Source: Balanoglossus misakiensis
Lineage: Eukaryota > Hemichordata
Direction of reading: 5' to 3'
Assembly: GCA_040954595.2 (NCBI GenBank)
Contig: CM082578.2
Span: 7,750,001 to 7,814,000 of the forward strand
Length of the DNA: 64,000 bases
Shown: positions 1 to 13,600 of the stretch, one piece after another
How positions within the stretch are numbered: position 1 is the first letter of the stretch
Layout of the letters: the number at the start of each line of letters is the position of its first letter
Notes under the pieces: model-generated
Database searches by the model: none
What the model saw: the letters and a program-made list of their open reading frames with translations, nothing else
Told to the model about the DNA's origin: nothing
Position numbers and translations under genes: made by a program

Positions 1-3000
1 GATACGTGAGTGTCTTCACGGAGTTCTTAGCAAGAAAGAAGACTCTATCTGAAGGCGTCCTTGCGAAATGTATTTGCTATAATAAATAAATCGTATAGAG
101 GGATAGAGGCGGGCATGGAGACAGAGACAAAGAGAGACAAAACATACGAGAAGCACAGATAGACAGAGGCAGAGGTAGCGAGTTGATGATTCAATTTCAT
201 TTTAACCCGTTTAGATGGTGGAGTGAATTTCAATCGTCCAATTTTCTACACGTCCGTATTTCAGTTTAAGGACAATGATAAATAGAAAAAAGGATAAATA
301 TTCACCGAGAATTATCAAATCACCAATAAAATCATAATTCATAAGGAAATTACCACTTATAGTAATGGAATCAAGGAACATCTGTCAGGGGGTAGGCGGT
401 ACATTAATTGAAATTAGATCACTCTTAGTGTCAACTATTAATGTATAATAATATAAGATACTCTCGCGAGACAATCGGGTCAAATAACGTCTGTCCGGAA
501 AATAACGCTGATCATGCCCAAAACTAGGAGAAGCTTCAGTACAGTCACAGAAAAAGACTCCGTTGTTTACCATCTCCATGACAACTACTTCACGATCACA
601 TCAGATCTGTAACCAGGACGGGCGCCGGGTGCTTTCTTTGTTAGTAACCGCGTGGGGAGCCGAAAGTTACGAGGTTTCAGCGCGATCCCTATACAAAAAT
701 GTACCTGGACGACGCTTGCAATGAAAAACACAAACCCACCACGACACGCACGCACGCATTTCGAGTTCGCGAAATATCGATGCGTGCGGATCTCACGCAA
801 TCATCCATAAATAGGTTGTAACCGGGCGTGTAACGCCCTGAACGGGACATAACAAAGTAGCGTTGCAAGTTATTTCATTCATATACAAAATAAAACCAAA
901 CACCGGTATTTCACCGCAAAACGTTGTATTTGCGAAGTGTTTACTGGATTGCGACGGAATTAGAAATTATTCTGCTGCTCCGTTGAAGATAATACTGTAT
1001 CAATATTATCTGTCGCTAGAAACTGTAATCATGGTAAATATAGAGTACACGGCGGCTGCAATGGCAGTGAAATCCAGGTCATTTATTGATATTGTTGTAT
1101 CTGTCCACATTTCTTGGTTCAACTGTCAATAACGGTGATTTAAACTAAAAAAAACTATGTTTTTTTCAATTTCAAACGAGATTATCGGCTAATATATGTT
1201 TTTGTCAGTGATGTAAGTAATATCAGTGTTCCACGGCGTTAATTGATTCTAGGCTCTCACGACGGTTGGCTAACAAACACTGAAAAATTGAAACCGACTT
1301 CCCGAGCGCGATTCAACCAAACTTCGACTCCGGAAGCAGGAACTGTCGGCAATCTGGGCAAAGTGGGTCGATTTTTTTTTCATCGGAGTTTACTCAGTCT
1401 TTGCGCCATTGTGCGAATTTTGAAAAAGACGGAAATTACATTAGTCGCGCAGATTCGCGGAGTACGGTTCACGCATCTGAGTTTATAAAATTAAATCGGT
1501 CGACGCGTTCAATGCCGGGGACGAAGTTTGTTAAAAGGACTAGCTTGCGGCTCCGTTGCAATTTCTATTGAAAATATTCTGGCGTCATCGAGAACGGGTT
1601 ATTAATTAATTTATGTCAGAATTCTAATTTCTCGACAGGGAAAGAAATGTACTCCCCTTTTTCAGGAGCACGAGGCCCGGGGCAACATCCTTTCATCGGC
1701 AGTTCGGTCATAATTATTGCGATCGCCAGTGATCAGTACACGCGTCTTGTATCGAGTCTATACCCGTCCTTGATTAAATTGTAAATTTTCTTTCGACTGT
1801 CAATTGTATTAGCCTCCCGTGCTAAGAACGTTTTGCTGTGCGCTACTTCGTCTGCCTGTTTTAATATTTACACAAATAAGTTGCGCGAGTCTGTCAGGCA
1901 AACAGTTGTCAAGAAGAACCTCAAAATGAAACGTGGAAAAAAACTCACAGGAAAATGTGTAACTTTTCAAAGTGACATCAAGTGAATATTAGTAAAGCCA
2001 ATCGGCAAAGTAGTGTTGATGCAATTAAATTTTGCGATATTCTCTGATTGCGAAATCTCAAGTGCAGAGGGTATTTCTCTACCCTCCATCAAAGTGGAAA
2101 CCTTGTAACAATTACAAATCACACCATCCATCAAAACGATTCGTCGTCAAAAAATCTCGGGGTCAGGTTTAGTCTTGGAGATAAGGCAGTGAAATCAATT
2201 CTGAAACTTACACTATTTAGTCACTGCTGCTTGTAGTTTTGCACTTTCGTCCGATGAGATTTCTTAAATTATGAAAGAAGCAGGGGCCAACGTCACACTC
2301 CAAGGGGGGGGGGGGTAACAGAATCAATTTGATCATAATGAAGTCGGGAAGTAATTGCAAATATGTTGTCATGACAACGTCAGGGTGACATGGTGACCTT
2401 AAACGACTGTGTTTTCGTTTCCTAATTTCAGCTCTGGCGTACATTTTGCACGTTAACAATTAAATGGCGCTGTGTCGTGCAGAGAGGACACGCAGTCGCG
2501 GATTACGGATAAAAATAACTGAATTAAGCCTTTATTACAGAAAAGTTACAGCTGTGACCTTGTTGGGCACGGAAGGAGATTATTTTTTTCGCGCCTTATT
2601 CAAGTCCACATGAATGGTGTCCATCGACGAGCTTTGATCATCCGGGAATTCATGGTCCCGATTTAAATAACAAAAAGCGAATTAAACTGGGAATGTATTC
2701 GTCATGAAAGAGGAGTCGTGAGAAATTATTAAAAGCCACCAGTGAGTTCATATTCACGTCGATAAACACGTTCAAGGTTCTCATCAATCGAAGGCATCAC
2801 AGGTTACAGTGAACACATTCACCAGATTTTATTACAAGACAGATGACTAAATTGCCAGAAATTGAGATCCCAGGGAAAAACGAATGAAGTGCTTAGCTGT
2901 ATCAAAATGCAATCAGTGAAACCAGCAGCAAGAAATTTAATGTAAACAGTCTCTTTCACGCCGAGTTGACGGTTAAATCAGAAAATAATCGTAACTTTCA

Positions 3001-3194
3001 ATCAAACAAAATTAATATATTTTCACTTAATGCGCCCACGGAAGGTTGCAATTAGAACAAACCACGCCGCACCTACACAACGTTGACGCGATCAATTAAA
3101 GTGTTTTGGAATAAGGGTCCCTCCGCCTCGCACGCTTAGCGTCGCCAGGGGATGGAGCTCGCGTGATTCCCCGGAGAAGGGGTGGGTATGCGGC
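1..3194. other. Non-coding spacer, no gene recognised
   Basis: Only short open frames without family resemblance or convincing splice sites are present on either strand. A run of G lies near 2,305-2,316. Nothing else here can be supported as a gene, RNA or mobile element by reading alone. Confidence 0.5.
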
Positions 3195-3208
3195 GTTGCC
3201 TAGCAACC
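3195..3208. promoter_or_regulatory. Putative RFX X-box
   Basis: The sequence GTTGCCTAGCAACC is a near-perfect inverted repeat matching the RFX-factor X-box (GTNRCC, short spacer, RGYAAC). It sits in a locally CpG-rich patch (about 3,115-3,310) that looks unlike the AT-rich flanks, as an animal promoter might. RFX factors control ciliary and hair-cell genes in animals. The nearest recognised gene downstream is the large cadherin, and one candidate first exon for it starts about 720 bases further on. The link to that gene is inference. Confidence 0.45.
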
Positions 3209-3925
3209 GTTCCGTCAGCTGCTGAAAACACCCAGTGATGACGGACTCGATACCAGTGACACGATTTCCCCGCGCCTAGCAAATCTTTGCGAATCCCTGA
3301 TGTAGTCAGGTTTTCACTGACGCAGAGTGAGTGGCAGGGCACGCGAAGGATTATTGTTTAATTTTGTTTGGAGAAGGAACGACCACAGAATCATACATGT
3401 GAGTGAAGGCATTCGTTATTAAATTAATCCACGTGCTGTTTATTTGCCGGGATTAATAAAGAAGACTTATTTATGTCGGTATGTGAAGTCTACTTGACGG
3501 CGACTGGCTACTGTATTTTGTTGTACCGTTACTCTTAAAAGATAAAACATCATATTTACACGAACATACAACATGCAGGTATTACCGCAGGTTGCCGCTG
3601 GGACGTAGAGGTGCATATTGTATTTTAATCGTTTTTGATAGCATCTACGTGTTATTTTCATAGGAGACATATCGCGTTACATTTGCCCAAACCTTCTACG
3701 CGTAATATTAGCTGTCCGGACGAACAGCAATCGTGGTTTTGTCATATTGGCCAAGTGTTTCTTTTTTGTGTTTCTCCTGTTTGATCTGGGTCTTGCGTGC
3801 CGACTTTCCCCTCTGAGCAAACGAACAACTCACCCGGAATGATCCCTCGGTCCCGTCACCAAGGAAAGAAGCATTCCGGGGTGAGTGCCACAGAAAAGAT
3901 GCCCTGCTTTGCCAACCAAGCGAAA

Positions 3926-3989
3926 ATGCTGACATTGTTTCTGGTCTGCTGTGCGTCAGTCAGCGCCGTGGTGGATTTCAAAGGGAAGG
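3926..3989 (+). CDS. Candidate signal-peptide exon of the cadherin gene (alternative A)
   Basis: An ATG with A at -3 opens a frame reading MLTLFLVCCASVSA then VVDFKGK, a good secretory signal with a likely cleavage after SVSA. The frame reaches a GT in phase 1, which is the phase needed to join the first certain cadherin exon at 10,616 (giving a Lys-Asp junction). The donor (AGG then GTTGAC) is weak and the implied intron is 6.6 kb. An in-frame upstream ATG would lengthen the N-terminus. It competes with the candidate at 9,605. Confidence 0.22.
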
Positions 3990-6900
3990 GTTGACATCGC
4001 CCCTGCCCAACCCGCCTTGCTTTGAATTCACCTGTTGACGTGTTTACTTTGGGCCACTTGAGTTGTGTTTTGCTGGGAGAGCTTGGAGAGAGTGCTTGAC
4101 TAATAACACCCGTTGAGAGGGGGTTGTGCAATAGGTGTTTGCACATGTACGCTGGCAACAGATCCCAACTACTATACTGCGTAGGAAGCTGAGACCCGGG
4201 CGCGTCTTTGATTCAACTACATGTACTTTCACTCGAGAAGTATGTTTTCATCTTCATTAATGGCCGGTCTTTTGATACTAGAATTACTCGAAGAGTCTAG
4301 TGGCTGAAGGCACTTGCGAATTAGACACTTGTGCCGCACCAAAGTCTGGCGACACGACAAGAATGAAGAGCATGCAAGTAACTATAGCTTTCGTGTGTTC
4401 AGTATCTCTTCTTCTGCAGCCATGCAGAACGGGACAACCGATGGATGTGACTTTTTTTTGGCGACCACTCAGACATCAGCCCATTCACTGACAAAGAAAT
4501 CCGGCTTGTATTCACCATGAAGTAACTCCATTCAATTATAACAACACTTATGTGGTCGGTTTTTACATCTCTTTTATGTAAAACGGGAGCGCCTCGACAA
4601 TAAAGTATAAAACAGTAACCCCTCTGCCCCCAAACTCCACACACCTGCGCGTATACTTGGGCACGATCAAGTCCTTTCTGAACCGCTAGAGAACGATAGT
4701 GTGAAATCCTTCTACCTAAATGATCAGAAGCCGATGAATGTCGGAACGACGATTTTTTTTTCGGATTAAGTCCCCAAATGCGGCTTTTTCAGTTGTTAAC
4801 CTTATCTCAATGAGTATCTGGCTTGTTCCCCGTTGCCAATCAAATAAAGGACTGGCCCTTTACATAAGACTTAACTTAACGGGACCTAGGGTGAAAAAGC
4901 CATCGTACGTCTTACGCCTTTGACCATATAAACCCTAGAATATTATAGATCTGTGGCCAGCTTGTGGCTGTCAGATTGTATTTTTCTTTCTCTACGCGAC
5001 TACCAAGTAATTTTCATTCACCATATACTGCTGGTGTTTATGAGGGTTCTTGCAAACTAATCATTGTAATAAGAGTTGTGATTGAAAAATCGACACGGAA
5101 GTAAATGTATTTGTTTGGGGGAATTATGCTGTGTTTATTGCGCTGTTAAGACGAACAGTGGACGAAAAAACGAACCACACAAATAAACACACAGAAAAAA
5201 ATGCTTTCTAAGCTCACAATTCTATTGCAGTATTTCCAAAAACTTGAAGAACTCCTGGTAGTTTGCCATGTCATCGGTAGTTTTGTCGACCGAAAAATCC
5301 GCATAAACCTCGTTTTAACTGCCCCGTGATCAAAGCATGGCCACAATCGATTTACTGATTAATGATTTAATACAAAATTTAGTTAGAATCTATTTCATGC
5401 TAACAGTATCATAGCAGACACTTATTTTTGTTTGCGAGTAATCGCTCGTAATGTTTGTATACGCTATTCATTGGCACTTATAACTTACATCAATTGCTGA
5501 GGGTCCTGTTTGGATGTTGCTTAGTAGAGTGGTTAATAAAGGGACATATGCACAGCCCACCCTTTGTTTCCCAATAAACTGTTCTGTGAACAGGCAAAAT
5601 ATATATTGTCTATTTCTATAGAAATATCCACGCCAATAACTACGGGACTTTAAAGTTAACATATCTCAGGAAGGGACATTTGCATTTACTGTATTTTAAA
5701 ATCAAAACTTTTTCACTGATCTTCATCATCATGAAGGTTGGGTTTGAACCATGTGCGAAGCCTCATAAGCACTTGGCTTCTGCAGTGTATGAATGTACAC
5801 CCGCACATCTTATTTGAAATCTACTCCGTGAATCAAAAATGGGATTTGCGTGAATGATTTTCCCTGGTGAGCGGAATTCCTCATCTAATTGTTGAAACTT
5901 TGCCAACGCGTGATGTCACCACTTATCAGTAATTGACAATCACCGCGATCAAAATATCCAGTGGCTAGGATACGGGAGCGATCTCTCACATACATGTATA
6001 GAATCGACGAGGCGATGCTCGGAGACGCCAACCGGGCACGTAGCCGGGCTTGACACCTGCTCTCCGTACGGAAGCACGTTGTTATGAAATTCGCACGATT
6101 ATTATTACAACGGAGACAACGGGGCACTTGCGAGGACGTACCGTGGAGTGTCGAATCTAACGGTGCCATGAAGTACCATCGAGTGGGATAATCCGTCGTA
6201 AAGAGCCTCGGTATCGCAAACAGTGATTGTAGCAAATTACATCTCTGCAAAAGGTTTCTGATAAAGACGCTTCTGGACTATTCTGAATCGATGCCATGGG
6301 GAATTAACTTCGCCCTCTGTGTATCCCCCCCCCCCCCACAATCGCATAACCACAGTCCGACAGCTCTGAGGAAACATTAGTGAATTCGATTATCCTATTC
6401 TGTCTTAGGTGATGTTAAGGTATTTTTGCTCCGACACCAAAGGGAAAACTACGAAATGGAATTTATGCATGGGCATTTGTCAATTTTTAAGTTTTATTCG
6501 CCATTTCGTCTTTTCTCCAAGACAGTTAAGTTTATGGCTGTACAACAAAACATCTGTGAGTTTTATGGAACAAACACGCATAGTTCGTGTGAAAGACCAT
6601 GTGTGACGGAATTATTTATATGTCGGTCGTAATTCAGAAACAACAATTTGAAAGGAAAACACTTTCATTTGCTGTAAGGAACATGTATTTGAAGTGGAAT
6701 CACTGCCTTACACACGGCTACCTCAGAGACTCGTACGCTTAGATATTATTTGCAAACCCCATACATGTATAGGCCTGTACTATCTAAACTTCACCTCTCC
6801 AGGAATCTTCATATATCGAACTTGCGGCTACTCCTGACACACATACGAAAAACCCAATCGGACAGACTATTAACTATCCCTAAATAAGCTGGCGTCATTT

Positions 6901-8284
6901 ACTGGTGTTTTTCAACTTCTCCATTCGGGTGTGATAAAATGCATTAATCGTGTACCCTGAATTACATGTCTTGACAGCTTGATGCTTATGTAATATATCT
7001 ACTGTTGAAACTGTTTCAAACCTGAGTTAACGTATATGTAAAAGTCACAGAGTACGAATAATCACACCGACAAAAGCACCAAGTTGTCAACGAAACTATT
7101 TTGAACATATTAAGATCAAGCAATACACTTCGGTGACCTCAGAACGAGGTCACCCAAGACACTGTATGTGGTGCAGTCTTCTCCATTCACGTTTTATTAT
7201 AGAAGTCGGCATGGACACAAAACGTACTGGGACACCCACAACATCAATTAGATGCCCATGATTTGTAGATAATGAGGCTAGCCCCCCAGGTATGTGAATA
7301 GAGATACATGCTTTATGTTTTCGACTGCCCCTATTATATAGTTACAGTCTGGGTGGAACTCATTACAAAAGGCGGGAAACAAAAATTTCGCGTCCCGGGT
7401 TGTCGTTTTCGGCAAACGACACAGGTTGTTTTGCTCAACCAGAGGCGAATGGCATGAGCTTGACGTGGACCTGTACTTTTATCTTTCTTAACCTTTATTC
7501 GCAAGTAGGTATTATTATAGAGGGCCATTAACACGATTCGTGGATGTCTGTAGTTGCAGCATGTGGTAAACATTCGTCAGAAATTACGATCCAAACTATA
7601 GTAAACTCCGTCACACATGCATGTAAAAACCCTTGTTCATAATGGAAGATGACGTATGACATTATTTCTAAAGTTTTCCGAAGAAAAAACGTTCGCTATT
7701 TAATTTCATGTCCAGCGTGTCGGCAAACGAAGGCCATTGTTGTTAAATTCCACATTACTCTGTCGTGACGCTAATCTCGAAAGTCACAAAACTTAGAGAC
7801 ACAGTCCTGTGTTAGAGAGCAGTTTTGTCGACAGGCGCTCAAGGTTGATCCCCTATCATGGGTATTGATGTGTGGGCGGTCGTATAACTTCGGCGTTGTT
7901 TTCTAGCGAAGACGCAAAGTTTGCAATTATATTGTTGTTTATAGAAAATGTTTTTTTCTCTCGCAATATAGCATACGCAATGTCCCGTTGAACATGTGTG
8001 GAGTTTTGCGAAGTTACCCCCTCCTGCATGATCGAAGGCATAACGACACTGTTTTTCTCCACCGCCCTACAACTTGGTGCGCACGTGTTGCTAACCCGTG
8101 TAAATTGGGTGGGGGATTTGCGTGAACAATGGACCAATCACAGTATATGGTGATTGATTAAGGACATTTGCGACTCAAGTATACCTGAAGTACCAAAGTC
8201 GTTAAATTAACAGCATGGCGAAGGCCAGAAAAATGCACAATCGGCTAAAGACACCATATAATTTTGTAGTACATGCAGCCTGTA
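3990..8284. other. Non-coding spacer or long first intron
   Basis: No recognisable exon or mobile element was found. A small perfect hairpin lies at 7,132-7,154 (9-bp arms, 5-base loop) and a C-run near 6,327-6,338. The longest open frame (minus strand, 5,885-6,250) has no motif, hydrophobic pattern or splice context that would support it. Confidence 0.5.
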
Positions 8285-8462
8285 TACTGTAAAACGGGAA
8301 ATTTTCGCGACATCAAAAGAGGCAACTGTTACGCGACTAATAATTTTCGCGTTCTCGTATTTCTTAACTGCATCGATATTTCTGAAAACATTTTACGCGA
8401 CTGTTTTATTTTCGCGTTTTGGGGCTCTCGCGTAGTTCGCGAAAATTACCCGTTTTGCAGTA
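8285..8462. mobile_element. MITE-like element with terminal inverted repeats
   Basis: The two ends are 26-base inverted repeats differing at two positions (left TACTGTAAAACGGG..., right end its complement), with a 178-bp total length and no coding capacity. The interior repeats the word TTTTCGCG several times in both orientations. Small, non-coding, inverted-repeat elements of this form are typical non-autonomous DNA transposons. A two-base TA duplication may flank it, but it cannot be separated from the repeat ends. An open frame runs through it (8,273-8,647), but I take that as chance. Confidence 0.6.
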
Positions 8463-9604
8463 TGTGTAGTCATGTACGTACGGAACTGGATAAAAGGCGA
8501 CACAAATTATCAGGACGTCCCTTCCCCTACCACACCCCTAACGGCATGATTGTCCTTATATACCCGGGCGACGGGCGGGGCGCACTGGAATGCAGATGTC
8601 AAATGAAAAGCATGCGATTGCCGAATTGCGTGATGCGCTCTTTGTGAAAAGCAAATTGGTCTTTCAATCGGGTTGCCTCAACCACACGTTTGCAAACAAC
8701 ACCATGTACTCATCGAGAGAAAAGAAACAATAATCCCCATTTGGTGTTTGGGACAATGGTAGTTTTATGTCTTTGCTTTCGGGCGCATGGATTGCCAGTC
8801 GCCTGATCCCGACCAGACATGGATACCGCCATGTTGTTGTCCAGCAACAGGGGTGGCCCGTGTTGATGCATATGCGCGCGGGGGTGGGGTTTGGACCACA
8901 ACGTCAATTGCAAACGAAATGCAACCACTGCAGAATTAACACCACTGCGTTGTGCCGCGTTCATGTTGACAGGTTTTCTCGGTGTGTGTACTCCCCCGAC
9001 GTATTTGTTCAACCGTACTTAGTTTCTCATCAATTACGATAGAACAAATCGACGCGTGTACTTCGCAGCAAAGATTTGGTGTGTTGCGAGGCAATACAAG
9101 GCATTAGAGGGATTTCCAGCTGAATCATCAATTATTGCTTGATTATCTGGTGATATAAACAGTCGCCAACTTGCCTAGTCTCATGATATAAACTACATGT
9201 AGTAAATTGTGTTGAACAATCGAGAATGGTACGCTCTTCTTCGATTTAGGTTGAGATGTAAATCTTGAGGTAGAGCGAAATCACCACAGCCATCACTCAA
9301 CGGTCCCGAGTTTGACTGATGCTCAGCAAGTGTATAGCTACATGTAAATGAATGATACTGCATTATTTATGGTATCATGTCATGAATGCGACTAACATTG
9401 GTCAAATTTGAAACGCAAACGCGCTGACATGTCAAATGACATCTGAACTGATCTTTCATACTGAATTGAATTATACACATGCTTATCATAGCCAAACAAC
9501 GATTGGGTAGACATGATTTTCCATGTTCATGTATCCAAATTAAGTGGGACGTGTTCAGCAGGTCGGCTGTCAACTGTCAACGGTTCGCGCTTTAACTTGC
9601 GCAA
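8463..9604. other. Non-coding spacer, nothing recognised
   Basis: Overlapping open frames on both strands around 8,710-9,040 have no family resemblance and look like chance frames in a locally GC-richer stretch. No repeat or RNA gene was identified. Confidence 0.5.
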
Positions 9605-9673
9605 TGTTTGTTTATCCGTTTCCATGGTAGTGTCATACTTTGTTTAAGTGTGACTCTCCATCAAGGGAAAGGT
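9605..9673 (+). CDS. Candidate signal-peptide exon of the cadherin gene (alternative B)
   Basis: An ATG with G at -3 opens MFIRFHGSVILCLSVTLHQGK, with a hydrophobic core suited to a signal peptide. A GT in phase 1 follows (AAAG then GTCATG), which would join the exon at 10,616 in frame across an intron of about 0.94 kb, closer in size to this gene's other introns than alternative A. The donor is mediocre and the cleavage site is less clear than in alternative A. Confidence 0.22.
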
Positions 9674-10615
9674 CATGACCTTGAGGGACCAGAGACTAAA
9701 GTAGACACCATGCAATTGGAATCCTTATTTCAACTCATAAACTTGTCTTATCTACAGTCCCACAGCAACCGCCCCGTCGTGGTCCTATTCTAAGTTACTA
9801 AGCTACACGAAAGTTACACTATTCGCCTTTCACCATTATTGCCATGCCTTTTTCATTTCTTTGAATCCAAATTGGTTTGTAACATAATAATAAACTAGAA
9901 TCATTCGTAACCGCTGGAGATGCGATTCAAGAAATAATCATGCTGAGGGCGCTATCATGTTTTTAAAGAGAAAATTTGTTCTCGTTGTGATTGGACAAAA
10001 TTGGCAATAAAATTTTATGTTATTAACGATATAGATTATACATAGTTAGGAAAAGTGTGTCTCAGCCTAACATCCCGACTTTAAAGCCCAACGAGCTGCA
10101 ACTCGATAACAAATTATGCTCTAAATAATCTTTTTTGGATATGCTTTTAATTCTGTCTGTTACATTATATTGCCTGATATAACTTATTTATGGCAAAATG
10201 GCCAGAAAATAAAAGAAATATAAGTACAGTTGAAAATATCCGCAATTAGAATAAAAAAGTGAAGTACTGCAACGGAAAATAAAAATTCAATGTCTCCGTA
10301 GAGTACATTTACTTCCATGTGTTCTAGTGGATGGGATCATGCTTTGTTTATGAAGTTTCAAAGTTGGAAATACAATGTTGTCATTGTTTTTATTTCACGG
10401 TGGCGGCCATATTCCTTTGCGACAAAGCTTTGTTATTTATCTGGTTAAAAATTGCATGTGCACACATGCTTAGGGTTTATAATACTTGTATATACTTCTG
10501 TTCATACATGTACATGTGTATGTTCTAATGTTAGCACAGTTTGAAAAAAAAAATTCATGATGATTTCCAAAAAAAACCGCTGCAGCTCATGCGACTTTAA
10601 TATTTATTCCCGTAG
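9674..10615. other. Non-coding DNA upstream of the first certain cadherin exon
   Basis: AT-rich sequence ending in the acceptor CCCGTAG just before the exon at 10,616. If either candidate first exon is right, this is intron. No other feature seen. Confidence 0.5.
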
Positions 10616-13600
10616 ATTGTAACATTACATTTGGCACACCTGGTGGGTATACCGTCGACGAGAATTCTCCATCTACAACCATTGTGATTGCGTCTACTGA
10701 AATCTTACCAGGCTACGGTATCGGCGTTAATCCAGGAACACCAGATGCATTTCTACTAGATTCAGTGAATCCTGGGCCCAGCACTTTATTCAATGTGAAC
10801 ACCCTCACCGGCGAGGTAGGTCTCGAATAAATAGAACGTTGTCAGTGAAATTTTCATAAAAACAGTTCATTTCTCGACACTTGTTACATTTAAGTGTCTG
10901 TCCTATGTCTACCTGCCTGTCTGTTTGTCTGTCTGTCGTTAAATTTGCACGGAACGCGTGAGAATACATGTAATTTTCAGTACATGTTTTCTGACAACAG
11001 GTAACAATCGGTACAACTATTCCAAACTTTGAAGTTCACGGAGCGGCCCACACCGTGTACATAAAATGTACAACGGATACAACCAACGATGGGGTGTATG
11101 GCATACAGGTGACTTTCAGCGACATCAATGACGACCCCGTTTTTCGCAACGTGCCCGCCACCATTTCTATTCCCGAAAATCTCGCCACTGGCACTACCAT
11201 TTACACCGTCAACTACTTCGACGAGGACACTGGTGACACGGTGACCGTCACCATTTCAACCCAGAATCCGACCACTCCAGCGTTCACCAACACCGGCCAA
11301 TTCATCACAGTGCCAGCCGGGCTTGACTATGACCCTGATCCTACTTATCGGTCATTCGACCTCACAATAAGGTGGGTTTGCAAAGCAGTCAATGGTAGAT
11401 GCTCAGATGTTCATGTTGACACTTACAACCTCTGTCACATGTTGATATATCGGGTTGCTAACGTTTTGAGACAATGTTTGATGCAAGATTTTTTGTGTAC
11501 ATGTACGTGTAATTCAGAATCAATCATGTAAGCAATACATGTATTTTGATAAAAAATGATAAACAAGACCCTGCATATCGCTTTACCAATAACGATCTAA
11601 TATTCTTTGTCAGAAATAAATTAACTAGAGCAGTCACATTCAAATGCGATAGCCAAAAAACCCCGCTGTATTGCAGTTTTCCTCATAGTTTTAATATGTC
11701 ATAACGAGATTCGTTTCATTATTCCACAGTTTATTTGATGGCACAGTTTCAGTTACAGCGGACTTGACAGTGAACTTGATAGATGTCAACGATGAGTCTC
11801 CCTTATTCGGCGCGGCTACTTACACTGGTGACATAGATGAAGGGCTCAGCGCTGGCTCTGCCATCACTTGGGTGGTCGATCCCGCCGGCGATGTCACGGA
11901 TGCGGACACCGGCGATTCCAAGTATTACTCCATATCAGGTACAGTGAAAAACTCAATAAATGTGGTCAGTTTAAATTAATTTTGTGTCACTTAATGACTG
12001 CTTCTGACTCAATATAGCTCACGGCAAAATGTTACATTAGTGTTCTGTTATTTTTCAGGGACGAATGCCAACCATTTCACCTGTGATATAACGTCTGGAA
12101 CCATCGAGACGACCCGCGAGCTTGAAGCTGACGGCGGATCAGCCGTCACCAGCTATTCTCTGACAATGACAGTGGAGGACGCCGGCGGAAACACCGACAC
12201 GGCACTCCTTGATATCACCGTAAATTACGTCAACGATAACAGTCCCATTTGGAACCCGTCGTCGTACGCATCCACTACTGCGGAAAACACGGTGGCAGGT
12301 AAGGTGGAACTTGAACCAAACAGGTGAAAACCTTAAACACCAGTCAGGCCTGCACGATTACCAGCACTAATTATTTTCCGTACTGCTGGTGGGCATATTT
12401 TACTGTCAATTTCTTTCATTGGATATTTCTGTCTTGGTTGTTTCCTCTCAGTATGTTCTTTTGCAGTTGTTGTTCCTGTTTTAATAACTGGCCTGGCCTG
12501 ATTGGTGACAACACCTTCGCAAATCTGCCGTTAACGGCAAAGTTATGTACGGCGCCATGTTTATTCCTGGCTTTTTGTGTGAATTACAGGCACCTCAATT
12601 GTAGCAGTAACAGTGACCGATGCTGATGGCGGACCGACCGACGGGGCACTTACAGTATCCATCGAAAGTGGCGATGACGCAACCCCGAAGTTTAGAACGA
12701 GCGGCACGGGACCGTACACCATTGAGACATCCACTACTCCCATCAACTACGAAGACGCTGCGCTGATCGCCAAAGGTTACAAATATACTCTGATCGTGAC
12801 GGCGGTGGACGGAGGGGCGACGCCCATCACCAGCACGGCTACCGTAATCGTTACGGTAAGAAAGAATAGTTTCAACGAATCTCTCACAGATACGACAACC
12901 AATAGTTTCCTTATACTATTACTCACACACATTCGCATCGAATCACAGAACAGATTGGAGACGGAAAGTTATCACCTTTTTAACATTCTTGACGCTCCGT
13001 TTGCTCCTGCTTTTTGTGTATTTGAGACAAAAATACAAATTGCACATTTACGTATAATGCATTATCTATACCTCTACAGATTACACCAGAAAACGAGTTT
13101 ACGCCCGCTTACACAGCCTTCCCAGGTGCAGCGGTGTCAATGTCCGAGGACGAGGCCGCCGGTTACGAGATCGCCTCCGCCACAGATATCGTCGCTACTG
13201 ATGGAGATTCTGGTGCCGATGGAGAGATCACTTATTCCATAACCGCTACCGTTCCAGGTAAAGTAACGCTTTGCGATTTAGGCATATACCCGTGACTAAC
13301 GAATGCAGAAGCCAGGGTTGTTGTATCAATTAACATACCACATTGGATGTTGAGATTTACTGATAGTATCAATATATCGATAGCTGAAAATGAACTGGAA
13401 AAGAGATTATGGAAGTCAGGGATGGAAACAAATATGAGACTACAATGTAAGTCTCCATATTATGTTGTATGTTATGTTTTGTTTAATATGTACCCGGTTT
13501 CACGCTTTCAGGCGTACGTGAACCCAATACTTTTGCGTTACCTAATGTCGTTTCAATATATTGAAACTACTACCGTTGACACTGGCATTTGCAAAGCTAG

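Noticed and set aside
4300-4491. Signal-peptide-like frame (MKSMQVTIAFVCSVSLLL) as cadherin exon 1
   Set aside because: The usable GT after the hydrophobic core gives phase 0, which does not match the exon at 10,616.
5885-6250. 121-codon open frame on the minus strand
   Set aside because: No recognisable motif, domain or splice context. Length alone is not enough in animal intergenic DNA.
8273-8647. 124-codon open frame on the + strand
   Set aside because: It runs through the inverted-repeat element and has no family signature.
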